Assembly: GCF_020360975.1 (NCBI RefSeq)
Contig: NW_025408682.1
Span: forward strand, 1,036,501-1,100,500
Reading direction: 5' to 3'
DNA from: Hirsutella rhossiliensis
Lineage: Eukaryota > Ascomycota > Sordariomycetes > Hypocreales > Ophiocordycipitaceae
Length of the DNA: 64,000 nt
Shown here: positions 44,712 through 53,946 of the stretch, one piece after another
Layout of the letters: every line of letters starts with the position of its first letter
Position numbering within the stretch: the stretch's first letter is position 1
The notes under the pieces: model-generated
Seen by the model: only the letters and a program-made list of their open reading frames with translations
The model's database searches: none
What the model was told of the DNA's origin: nothing
Translations under genes and position numbers: made by a program

Positions 44712-45640
44712 CTGTCTCACCCTTCTTGTCCTTCGTGTTTCCCTGTCCTTTATTTTGTCCATTTTCTCCGAAGTAGGAGAGAAACGGCGGAAGCCCAGGG
44801 AGAGAAGGCAGCAGAGAAAAACGGGGGAGGAGGGTAGGAAGGGAAATTTTTCTCTATCCCTCGCGTCGGCGCTCAGCAACAAAAAGGGAGTAAGGGTGGC
44901 ATATCGGCGTTTATCTTGTTTCTGGGGCGGTGCTATGGCTTCATAGAGCCTTTTGCTTTTTCCTCACCAGGCTCGGCGTTTACAGATTGGCATTAGATCA
45001 AAGCGGCATCAGAGGTGTAATGATATACTCGGCAATACAACAGGACGGCTCCTTATTATCGTGCAGTCTGTCATTCGTGAGGAATGCGCCAACACATTTA
45101 CCGTCGTTCCCGCCCGCTGGTCAATGTCAATCATAAGACAGAGCCAATCCCGACCGTGAACTCCCGAGTACCAGGCCCAGTGCCGCAGCCCCCTGCTGGA
45201 GCCCGCCTCGGCTGCAAGTCAAGGCCCGGGGCCAGACCCCGGGAGACGACGCGCCGTCTGCCGTGCTGCTACCAGCAGGCGGAGACTGCGGGACGGTCCA
45301 AGATTCGCTTCAACGAGGGAGGCAAGCGACGTCTGGGTATCACTTATAGTTTCACTTCCTTCAAGAACCTACATAGGACCAAGCCCAACGTCTCATCTTA
45401 CACTGCCAATGCTATCATTCCCGCTCCCTCTGGCCAGCCTCGCAACCGACGGCCTGGCTCTCATGTCCATAGATCGGGGTGGCGGGAGTCACTGTATAAG
45501 ACTGGCCCGGAACTACCCACAACGCCTGCAAATGCTCCGCAAACGCCCTCCAGATGTCGTACAATCGGGAGCCATGCAAGCTATGGCTCTCCTTGGGATA
45601 AACCCGCTCTTCACGAGTTCTATCCACACACATCATGCTG
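44712..45640. other. Convergent intergenic region
   Basis: 930 bp between the 3' ends of the GT31 (+) and F-box (-) genes. A 226-aa ORF (45084-45764, +) overlaps the F-box gene and lacks recognisable motifs; it was not accepted. Confidence 0.5.
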
Positions 45641-46600
45641 TCACTTCTTCTCGGCCACCTCCGCCAGTCTTCTAGGGGCGCTCTCCTCGGCCACGATGAC
45701 CGACTTCTTCCCCCCATGGCGCCCGCATCGATGGGGATTTTTGGGCGACTTCATGAAGCAGTAATTCTTGGCGTCTTGGCCCGCGGGCTTGCCGTACATC
45801 TTGGTAATCTCGCAGTATTCGTAGCCGTCGCCCATCCAGCTCTTCAGGTGTCTGTGCAGCTCGCAGCGCGAAATACCACACTTGCGACAGTACACCTGGC
45901 CCCGGACACGGAGCTGGTCCAGCCGGCTGCCCTTGCCGTTGTCTGTCTGCCGGCTGGGCCGAATGAGCGGGCCTGCGCCGCGCCACGCCCACTCCATGTC
46001 GTTGGGTCCGGCGTATCGACTGCAGAGGGGGACCTTGCCGTACTTGCGGCGGTGGATGGCATACAGCTTCGAGTGAGCGAGCCCCAAGCAGACGCCATCG
46101 ATGGGGTCGAGAAGGTCGAACAAATCATAGTGCATCTCCGAAGGCAGGTCGAGTATGGTCATGCGTGACGAGGGCCGCGGCTGGCCAGGAGCGACGGGTT
46201 CAGGTTCTTTATCGGTTACTGAATATGATCGCCGGGGAGGGGGTAGTTTTGGTCTTTGCGGGATTTGGGCGTTTTGTCCCGGGGTGGCCGTCGAGGGTGG
46301 CGTAGCGGGAGTAGGGAGAGGTCCGTTCTCGGGGATGGAGGCTTGATGGTCGACCAGCGATGCGGCTCCATGCGCATGATGAAGCGTATCGTGTTCGGCT
46401 CGATGTTCCGTCATGGACCACCCTCGCCTCGGGGGTCTCGTCAGATTCCGCTTCATGTTCAGCTCGTTGACCCGTTGGGCGTGCTCCTCTCTTGACATGA
46501 CGCCCTCGTTCTTGGCGGCCATAGAGCTCCTTCCCTCGGCTGTCTCCTGAATCAGAGTCCCAGCCTGGGGGAGGGCCGGGTCGGCCAACAGCTGAACCAT
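45641..46600 (-). CDS. F-box-domain protein
   Basis: A single exon of 319 aa. Residues 147-190 contain a typical F-box: MTILDLPSEMHYDLFDLL, DPIDGVCLGLAHSKLYAIHR. F-box proteins recruit substrates to SCF ubiquitin ligases through Skp1. After it comes a Cys/His-rich block VYCRKCGISRCELHRHLKSWMG, which probably binds zinc. The first 140 residues are polar with a Pro-rich patch (KLPPPRRSYS). The start ATG follows a CCCACAG acceptor-like site by 18 nt, so a 5' UTR intron is likely. The target is unknown. Confidence 0.8.
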   Translation of the reverse strand: MVQLLADPALPQAGTLIQETAEGRSSMAAKNEGVMSREEHAQRVNELNMKRNLTRPPRRGWSMTEHRAEHDTLHHAHGAASLVDHQASIPENGPLPTPATPPSTATPGQNAQIPQRPKLPPPRRSYSVTDKEPEPVAPGQPRPSSRMTILDLPSEMHYDLFDLLDPIDGVCLGLAHSKLYAIHRRKYGKVPLCSRYAGPNDMEWAWRGAGPLIRPSRQTDNGKGSRLDQLRVRGQVYCRKCGISRCELHRHLKSWMGDGYEYCEITKMYGKPAGQDAKNYCFMKSPKNPHRCGRHGGKKSVIVAEESAPRRLAEVAEKK

Positions 46601-48787
46601 GTTGGTGCGAATCGAAGACTGTGGGCAAAGACAGTGAGTACGGCTCTGAAAGTAAATTCGTCCCGCCGGGATGTGATTGTCTTCCCTTGCCCAGCTTTGA
46701 GTCTCCAGAATAGATGGCCGCGCAGCGGGAAAGGGGGTTCAGTTGTCGAGAGAGATAAGCGAGTACTGAGGCAAATGAGCGTCGAACATGAGAGGACGTG
46801 TCGGGGCAAGCCAGGTGTGAGCCGGATTGGGACGAGTTGGTTCGGATCAAGCCTCGGAACCCGTCATATTTGGGGGGGAGTGGAAGGTTTAAAAACGGGA
46901 CATGAGCAAATAGGGTCGGGGACCCCGGGCCGGACATGACAATGTCGTGTGCGATGGAGCCAAGGACCCATCCATCATGGGCACGGATTCCCCCATGAAT
47001 GAATGACATGGTTGGCGACCGCAGAAGTCGGGCTAACACACTAGCGCTAAAGCACGACCGTTTCCGCGGCTTTTCACTCTGTCTTCCCGTTTCGATGGGC
47101 TCATCCGCAACGGTCCAACGGGGCCTGTTCCGAAAGACGTTCGGCGGCCGGCCCCAAAAGATGCGACTCTGGAGCGGAGGAACACGGACTCGAGACGAGC
47201 ACATGCACCGGTCGTCGGCCGCGCAGTGGCAAAGCGAAGGGTGATTGACGAGTTGGTCCTTTTGTCCTCGTGTGGGGCGGGCTCGAGGTTGATGCGAATT
47301 GAGCGCAAGTGGGTGGCCAACGGTGGACCTGACTCGGCGGCATCCTCCTGTAACGTATGTAGTACTTGTGAGTCGGACTTTGCTTGTCCGGCCTTCCGCA
47401 TCCAGCCGTGGTCGCGATGCTCGCGGAGGCAGACGACGATGGCTGCTCGGGCCACTCATGTTAAGCGCCCAACCAACAACATGGCTTTGGTAGACGGTCA
47501 GTTGCGAAATGGGCCTCCGTGTGCCGCCTCTCTCTTTGGCGCCTGGCCAACGGGGCCAAGACGTCATGCCCCGTCTGAGGCATAAATTGGATCGTCATCT
47601 CCATGGGCGTTTCAATCGGTCGGGTCCAGGCTCCATCGACTCCGCAGAGAGTCCACTGTTTTCTCCCTGTTGCGCGTCCGAGTCTCGTGCTTGTCCGCGC
47701 TTGCGTCGCTTGTCGGGTTGATGATGCTGCTTGGTCGTTGTTTCGTGTAGTGAAGTCGTTGTCAAGAGTGGGCCGGCCCTTTCTTTTTCCTTGTGCACGT
47801 CTTCCGTCTGTGGTGCTTGCTCCCTGTACCTTGCAGGCGTGCTCGCAGGGCTCGAACCAGCCCAATCTACCAATCTACAGACCGCACAGGGCATTTCCCG
47901 CTGCTGCAGACGCCCCGTCATTGCAGACGGCTGTGGCTTGGGCTCTAGCCATGCAAGGCCGATCATGCCTTTGCAAGGAGCCAGGGGCATTCAACGCAGA
48001 TGCCAACAAGGGCCTACCGGCCAGCCTCTCACCATACACCCACGACATACGTATTAGATACATACTGTATTACATCCTGTCGAGTTTTGTCATGACTGCA
48101 GAGGCGACGCCCTAGCTCGCCATTCGACCTCGTTGGACCCGTCAAAGCTGGCGCTCGGCTCAGGACAGGAGCCATTTCTTCATCGCCTCCGAGCAAAACG
48201 TCCCCTTCAGCCGTCCACGTCGCGTCAGTAAGCGATGCATCCGACATCAACTTGCTTCGGTCCTGTCGCCCATCAGAGCTCCTCACAGGCAGTTTCGACA
48301 CAGCGCCACGATGGCTTGAATATCGCTGGGCGTGGACCTCTGGGCATGACTTGATATTTGCTGTTTCCGATTGCGGCAGATTTGCTCGAGAGCCCGCGTT
48401 TTTAAGATCACATCTGTGGTCAACAGACAGGAGTCATCTGCCATAATGCTTCCCCATCAGTCTCCGTCCGTGGCCTCGCCCTCTGGCAAGCCGTGTCATT
48501 GCACCGTATGTAGATGGGGCCCTACTCATTCAGTCGCTCCAGACAACCCTTTGAGCTCGACAAAACAACGGCTTCAAGCCCGCGTGTGCATGACAGAGGG
48601 GTCCGTCAACATCAGTCGCATTGGCATCCAATATTTACAAGTAATCAACCATCGCAGCATATCCGAAAGCGGTCACAATGTGCGTCGCAGATCCCCAAAC
48701 GCCGTAATGTGCGAGACCAGACGACCCGACCCAGACGGAGCTCTCGCCTTTGCATAGCGTGGTCACCACGCGTCTGGCTGCTCATCC
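46601..48787. other. Intergenic region
   Basis: 2.2 kb. It contains a 452-aa open frame on the minus strand (46209-47567) that runs through the F-box gene in another frame and has no protein-like features (rejected). No supported gene. Confidence 0.5.
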
Positions 48788-49450
48788 CTAGATGGCAACC
48801 CAGATGAGCATGATGACAACATCCATTCCCTTGCTCTCACCACCGTCAAACTTGAACGTCCACATGCCGTCCTTCTTCTCGTCCCAGTAGGCGCCCGTGG
48901 CGCTGTGCATGCCCCGTCGGCCGACATGGGGCTTGCCGTCCGTCGCCGTCGCCTCTGTGCTCGTCGAGATGTGAGGCTCCTCCGTCTTGATCTCGGTGCC
49001 GCCGCGGGGCTTGTTCAATGACGAGGTAGGGACCAAGTGCTGGACAATGGTGCTGTTGCAGGCAAACTTGAACGACGGAGAAGAGGCTCCTTGCGGCGTC
49101 GACTCGGAAATTACGGCTTTCAGCATCGAGCTCTGGGCGCACAGGACTGTTAGTCGAATGGGGATCGGGGGTTCGAGGGATGGGAGGCGCACAATAATGG
49201 TTGAGTTCCATTGCTCAGTCTTCGCGTGGTCGTAGAATTCGGCACTCCCGATGGCACTGTTGCAGACCTGCAGGTAAACGGCGTGAGACAGGGTACCGAA
49301 ACACAGGACGTCTCCCCGTAAACAAACAAGGGCAGGGCGACGTACATCGGAAGCAATCTGCTTGAGTCGATTGAAAGGAACGGGCTGCCATCAGGTCAGA
49401 GTAACGTTCGGGGCTTCTTTTCTCCAGAGTTCGCTTACTGGCGTAGACAT
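48788..49450 (-). CDS. Dynein light chain, Tctex-1 (DYNLT) family
   Basis: Four exons (49439-49450, 49346-49384, 49193-49267, 48788-49132), all junctions phase 0, introns 54, 78 and 60 nt, give 156 aa. The first coding exon is only 12 nt (MSTP). Conserved blocks are FNRLKQIASD, VCNSAIGSAEFYDH, QWNSTIISSMLKAVIS, FACNSTIVQHLVP, GRRGMHSATGAYWDEKKDG and the final VVIMLIWVAI. These are the signature of the Tctex-1 light chain, which binds the dynein intermediate chain and contributes to cargo attachment. Fungal members carry the extra loop between SLNK and KPHVGRRG seen here. The gene diverges from VTC1; the two start codons are about 650 bp apart. Confidence 0.93.
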
Positions 49451-50096
49451 TATCAAAGGTTGAGTCGTAGTTGTTGATGGGAGAGTTGATTAGGGGTCGT
49501 GCGTGAGGAGGGGCGGTAAACAAAGGAGCTTGGGCGCAGACGTGAGACGGCGCGGGTATCAATCTTGAAGCACCGCACACTATCAAGTCAGCCTCGGTGC
49601 AGGGACGTATACCGACCAAGTCGACGGCGAGCACTCACCTAGGTAGACCGGGCTGCAGCAAACAACGGATGTTTGAATCTTGAAGTCGATCGTCAGGCTT
49701 GCGCCAACGTTTCCTCGCCTTTCCCTTCTGGCGCTTACCTCACCCAATCGTGCTTCGCGGGGCAATGGCACGTGATCTGCCGCCAACAGCCGTCACGAGC
49801 CCCGTGCAGCCGAAGCTCTCGAAGCGGGGAGACCAACCAGCGGCAATCACTTCTTCGGCAGACGGAAACGGTCTTTGTCTCTGCCTTCAACTCTCTCTGA
49901 GCTGAGGCTGTATTTCTAAATGTTGCTATACCTTCGGTTCTGACGGCTCGAGCGATTTTAATACTCCTTTTCTTTGCGATTACCCTGTATTGCGACGCCC
50001 ATCTAATTACCTCGATTGACCGCGACGAGGGCCGGTGGAACGAATCGGGACCACCTCGGGTCTCAGCCGTCTCCTACACAATAAACAACCTTGCCA
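49451..50096. promoter_or_regulatory. Divergent promoter region between the DYNLT and VTC1 genes
   Basis: 646 bp separating two start codons on opposite strands. It contains one CACGTG (49769-49774). Short ORFs in it have no motif. Confidence 0.6.
49769..49774. promoter_or_regulatory. CACGTG element upstream of VTC1
   Basis: GCACGTGATC lies about 325 bp upstream of the VTC1 start. Yeast VTC genes belong to the PHO regulon driven by CACGTG-binding Pho4. Significance here is uncertain because the hexamer also occurs elsewhere. Confidence 0.3.
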
Positions 50097-50542
50097 ATGT
50101 CTTCTCAGCCGCTCTTGCAAACTGCACCGGGTGCGCAAACCTCCTCACTCCTCCACGGCTCCCGGAGCTAACAGCGCCCGCAGGCAAGCGCATCGCTTTG
50201 CCCACCCGAGTCGAGCCCAAGGTCTTCTTTGCCAACGAGCGGACGTTTCTATCATGGCTCAACTTCACCGTCATCCTCGGCGCCCTGGCCGTGGGCATGC
50301 TCAACTTTGGCGACCGGGTAGCCTTTATCTCAGCCTTCCTTTTCACTGGCGTCGCCATGCTGACCATGATGTACGCGCTGGCGACATATCACTGGAGGGC
50401 CAAGTCGATACGAATGAGGGGCCAGACCGGCTTTGACGACCGGTTTGGCCCAACCTTCTTGGCCATCATTCTCTTGCTGGCCGTCGTCGTCAACTTTGTC
50501 CTCCGCATCACGGACCAGTCCAAGAAGCAAAAGCAGGGCTAG
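50097..50542 (+). CDS. VTC1: Vacuolar transporter chaperone 1 (VTC complex small membrane subunit)
   Basis: Two exons (50097-50130 and 50184-50542) with a 53-nt intron give 130 aa, the VTC1 length. The N-terminus [20 protein letters not shown] is typical, followed by [19 protein letters not shown] and three membrane helices (about residues 33-53, 60-82 and 104-124). The ER-TFLSWL motif with its arginine and glutamate lies just before the first helix. VTC1 assembles with Vtc4 and Vtc2/3 in the vacuole or acidocalcisome membrane and forms the channel through which polyphosphate made by Vtc4 is translocated. The intron splits the Gly codon before KRIALP, a position that joins the two blocks exactly. 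Confidence 0.96.
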
Positions 50543-50873
50543 CCATTGGTGGTGAGCGATATATCCCGGGAGAGCAGCGGACGTCGAGTCGATCGCCAAG
50601 GGGCTACCAAAGGAAGATGGTCATGGTTGGGACGTTGCATACAACACTACTGGTGGTGATGGGTGATGATGCGTTTGGTGCTTGGGCGTCACCACGGACA
50701 AACAATTTTCGAATTCAAGGTAATTTCTGGGGCGTCATATATCGTTGGGGTATCGTGAGTGTCCGGCCCTCGACGCCAAGTAGGGGCAGAGCCCGTAAAC
50801 GCCGTGTACCAGGGAGGGAACCAGCCGACTGTTTCTCCTGCAACCGTTCCGCTGCCGTCTGCACGCTCAATGC
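50543..50873. other. Convergent intergenic region
   Basis: 331 bp between the 3' ends of VTC1 (+) and the Alba-like gene (-). No gene seen. Confidence 0.6.
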
Positions 50874-51497
50874 TCATTGCTTGGGCCCCTCGCTTGTTTG
50901 TATCGTGACGTCGTCTTTCTTCTCGAGTTCTGGTATCGGCTGTCTAGAGAGGAAGATTCTCATTGACTTAACGGTTCGCGCCGGAGGGGGCGGGAGCACT
51001 GCCTGTTCAAACCGGCTGCCCATGACCTCAAAGTCGTCGTGGCCGGAATCCTCGCCGTCCTTATCAAGGACCGTCTCCTCCACCACGTCCGGCCTGCGCG
51101 GTTCCACGGGTAGGTCGAAAAGCTGGTTGTACTGGTAACAAGCCTTGCCCTCATCGGCCAAGATGCGCTTGCACTGCTCCACAATGGTAATCATCTTGCA
51201 GACCTGCGCCGTCTTCGCATGCAGCAGGACGATGCGCGGCTTCTCGGGCGAGGCGACGACGGCGGCCATGCGCGCCACGGCCAGCTCGACTCGCTTGCGG
51301 ATCTGGGTCGACGAGATGACGGACGCGACGAGGACATCGTACTTGGCCTGAAGGGCGTCGACGATGGCTTCGTGGGGCCCGATGAGAGACGCGGCCCTTT
51401 GCCCTGGTGGGTGCCGGTCGGCTTTCTTGCGCGGCTCCGCAGCGTCAGCGGGGCGCTTGCGCTTCGTGCGGCCCTGGTCGGGTTGAGGCGCGGACAT
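50874..51497 (-). CDS. Alba-like DNA/RNA-binding protein (RNase P/MRP subunit-like)
   Basis: A single exon gives 207 aa from the Met at 51497; the frame is open to 51614 but the extra 39 residues are Pro-rich leader. The N-terminus is basic (TKRKRPADAAEPRKKADRH, NLS-like). The Alba fold is seen in HEAIVDALQAKYDVLVASVI, RIVLLHAKTAQVCKMITIVE and ILADEGKACYQYNQLFD. The C-terminal 60 residues are acidic then variable. In eukaryotes Alba-like proteins of this type are Pop6/Rpp25-type subunits of RNase P and MRP, or general RNA binders. Which one applies is not decided here. Confidence 0.78.
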   Translation of the reverse strand: MSAPQPDQGRTKRKRPADAAEPRKKADRHPPGQRAASLIGPHEAIVDALQAKYDVLVASVISSTQIRKRVELAVARMAAVVASPEKPRIVLLHAKTAQVCKMITIVEQCKRILADEGKACYQYNQLFDLPVEPRRPDVVEETVLDKDGEDSGHDDFEVMGSRFEQAVLPPPPARTVKSMRIFLSRQPIPELEKKDDVTIQTSEGPKQ

Positions 51498-52318
51498 GCT
51501 TGCCCAGTGCTGGGTGGCTGGAGCTGGCCCGAGGAGTGTTTGATGCACTGGGGGAGGGGGAGGCAGATGCTGAGATCGGAGAGCCCAATTGATCGGTACG
51601 AAGAAGGTACCCAAGGTAAGGTATCAGGTATCTCGGTACTTCGAGCTCCACCGGGGCCAGCTTCTTCACGTGACTTGGCCAGCAATTTATCCCTTCGAGT
51701 TCGAGCCCGTCCCCCTTTGCTCGCGTCGCAAACGGTTGCTTTTAAAACGGCCTCGTAGCGCAGCCACATCCCGCTCGTGGCCTCAACGGCTTATCTACTC
51801 GATGATGAGCTTTTCTGGAACATTGAAACGTACCTTTCACGTCATTTGCTCGCCGCGCTCCTGCTTGAGCGCGCTTGCTGTCCGAGCACAGAAGGAGAGG
51901 GCATGCGCAAGTCATGAGCACGACATACATGGTCCAGAGGGGCGGTGTTGTCCAAGACCACGGTTGACGGCCAGTCTCGATCAACAAACGGATACGACGA
52001 GTGTTTCTGCTGCAATCACGGTGAAAAACGAGCACGCGGGCGCACACATCGAAAGGGCATCTCTTAAAACTGTCCTATAGCCATGTGCAATCATCAACGT
52101 CCTAATTTCGGCAAAGGAGCCGAGATCAGTGGCTGGTTCTGATCAAGGTGCCTCCGTCCCGCTCCAACGCTCTCGAGTATCGCGATCCAACGTCAGACGG
52201 AAAATATCAACGTGACAGCGTCCTGAATTAACAAAGCCCCTGGTTGTTGCCACACAAAGTGTACAATCTCCCTTTTGACCCCATGCCCCTTTCCCTCGCA
52301 CAAGAAACAAATGAAATA
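51498..52318. other. Intergenic region
   Basis: About 820 bp upstream of the Alba-like gene. It includes a CACGTG at 51668-51673. No supported gene. Confidence 0.5.
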
Positions 52319-52969
52319 TTACTCATTATTGTTATCCGCATAGCGACAAAGGTAGTCTTCCGCCCAATCTGCGGAGCCGGGGTTCGTATTCTGCTCTGCC
52401 AAGGGAGCACTGCAAATAGGATTCTCAGTTTCAGTGGCCATGGTTGAGACTCTCTCTTCATCTTCTTTCCTTTCATCGGGATGTTCCAACGCCTCCGGTC
52501 GAGCTATGTGATCTAGGATCTCCTTTGCCAACAGAAATGTCACATCTGGCCCAAGAGTCTCGAAGTCGATGCCTGGCTCTCGGTCATGACCATCGCGTTT
52601 GGCCACGCCAGTGAGCGGAATCTGGAATCAAGTCCCGACCTGGTCCCATCCTGAAGGAAGATAGGATGCCAGCTCAGCAGCGTCTACTTTCATACGCTCG
52701 ATAATTCGCGGCTTGGAATCCAGCCCAGGGAACTCGCTGCGAACCGCTTGTAACGAGGCGCGATCCATCAACGCAACCCACGCGAAAGGAAAGCTGACAG
52801 ACAGAACCGGTCCGATCACTGGAGTGAAACCAAATGCGATGGTCACGACGTTTGCAAAGAAGTCTTGGAACCATGTAGCGGCCTGGTGCGGTCTCCATTG
52901 CAACGTGAGTCCAAAGTTGGCGCCGACAGCCTTGACCCAGTCAAGGCCATACCCGGCCCAGTAGGTCAA
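52319..52969 (-). pseudogene. Hypothetical gene with an in-frame TGA stop
   Basis: Two minus-strand open segments (52628-52969 and 52319-52606) are in the same frame and separated by one TGA (52628-52630); the reading continues ...GWDQVGT-stop-FQIPLTGVAKRD... The first segment has a hydrophobic stretch (ANVVTIAFGFTPVIGPVLS) suggesting a membrane or buried helix. The second is acidic and polar. A CGA-to-TGA change would explain the break. The 5' part of the gene is not apparent; upstream sequence to about 53,380 has further broken coding-like frames. I do not recognise the family. It lies next to transposon sequence, consistent with a decaying gene. Confidence 0.5.
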
Positions 52970-53777
52970 GCCAAGAAGAGCAGCCGTTCAAAATCAGGAA
53001 CCGCTGAGCAGTCGAACAAGCCGGAAGGAAAGTACTTTTGCTGTGCGAAGCTGCTGGGAGGGTGCCAACAGATTGATCAATCCATACATGTTGAAGCCGA
53101 GTATACGCTGCCAGGGTACACCGAGCCCATCGACAGTATTACAGGAAGTTAGAACAAGGTTTTTCTGATATCTCTAGACTCGAATTGGTTCAGGATGCGT
53201 GAAGCTGATTTGCAAAAAGGTACAGACTTGATTACGCTCCTCCGAGACATGGTGGGCCAGTGGAATATAGATGGCACGGATACCAGCCAAACACTACCCA
53301 TCAAGATATTATGAGCGCGGTTGATCATATCGTGCAGGAGCAGAGAGTTGACTAGGCACTCACATCCATTCACACCCATTTCTCCTGTTCCGTGGGCAGA
53401 GGCATTGTCATGAAGAACGCCTGGCTACTATATGACGAGCCGACCACCTCGAGCCGCACTATACAAGGGCCATCACCTACCTGATACGACTGACCTCTCT
53501 CTCTATCTCGGATTGCGCTTCCATTGACGCAAAGTTCATGTTGAGTGCGCCTGCGGATGCCAGTGGTATGGTTTGCGCTATATTGAAAAGGTAGGAGCTG
53601 ATAGCTACCATACCACGTATTCCAGTTGCTTCCCTTTGCAATTAAATAACCATGTCGTAAGCCAGGCTAGCCATTTGGATGATTGACGGCAACTGCGCTG
53701 TGATGTGCGGGCTTGTTCCAGATGTAAAAACGGGTGTCTATATATACCAATTGGTCCTTCGCGGATCACCTTGCGAG
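52970..53777. other. Degenerate sequence between the broken gene and the gypsy element
   Basis: About 800 bp with short, broken frames on both strands. The last 45 bp belong to a copia-like gag relic interrupted by the gypsy insertion. No intact gene. Confidence 0.45.
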
Positions 53778-53782
53778 CCTGG
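53778..53782. repeat. Gypsy target-site duplication CCTGG, left copy
   Basis: Directly adjoins the left LTR; repeated at 59455-59459. Removing the element and one copy restores a continuous copia-like gag frame. Confidence 0.9.
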
Positions 53783-53946
53783 TGTGACGGTACAAGTGCA
53801 CGAACAAGGTCGGGTGCGACTTGGGTAAAGTGATTGTCTACGAAGAGAGAAGGAGGTTCCTAAGGAAGACTCTGACTTTCGCTATTTACATGAATCAAAG
53901 TGAGACATTTCATAAAGTATGAAAGTCACATGATCGTTCCCTCACA
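53783..53946. repeat. LTR (3' LTR of the minus-strand element), 164 bp
   Basis: Identical to 59291-59454 except for one G/A difference in the GGTC(G/A)GGTGC segment. TG...CA termini. Confidence 0.97.

Noticed and set aside
45084..45764. 226-aa open frame, plus strand
   Set aside because: Overlaps the 3' part of the F-box gene on the opposite strand and has no recognisable features.
46209..47567. 452-aa open frame on the minus strand
   Set aside because: It overlaps the F-box gene in another frame, has a random-looking composition rich in Arg, Ser and Pro, and shows no motif or domain.
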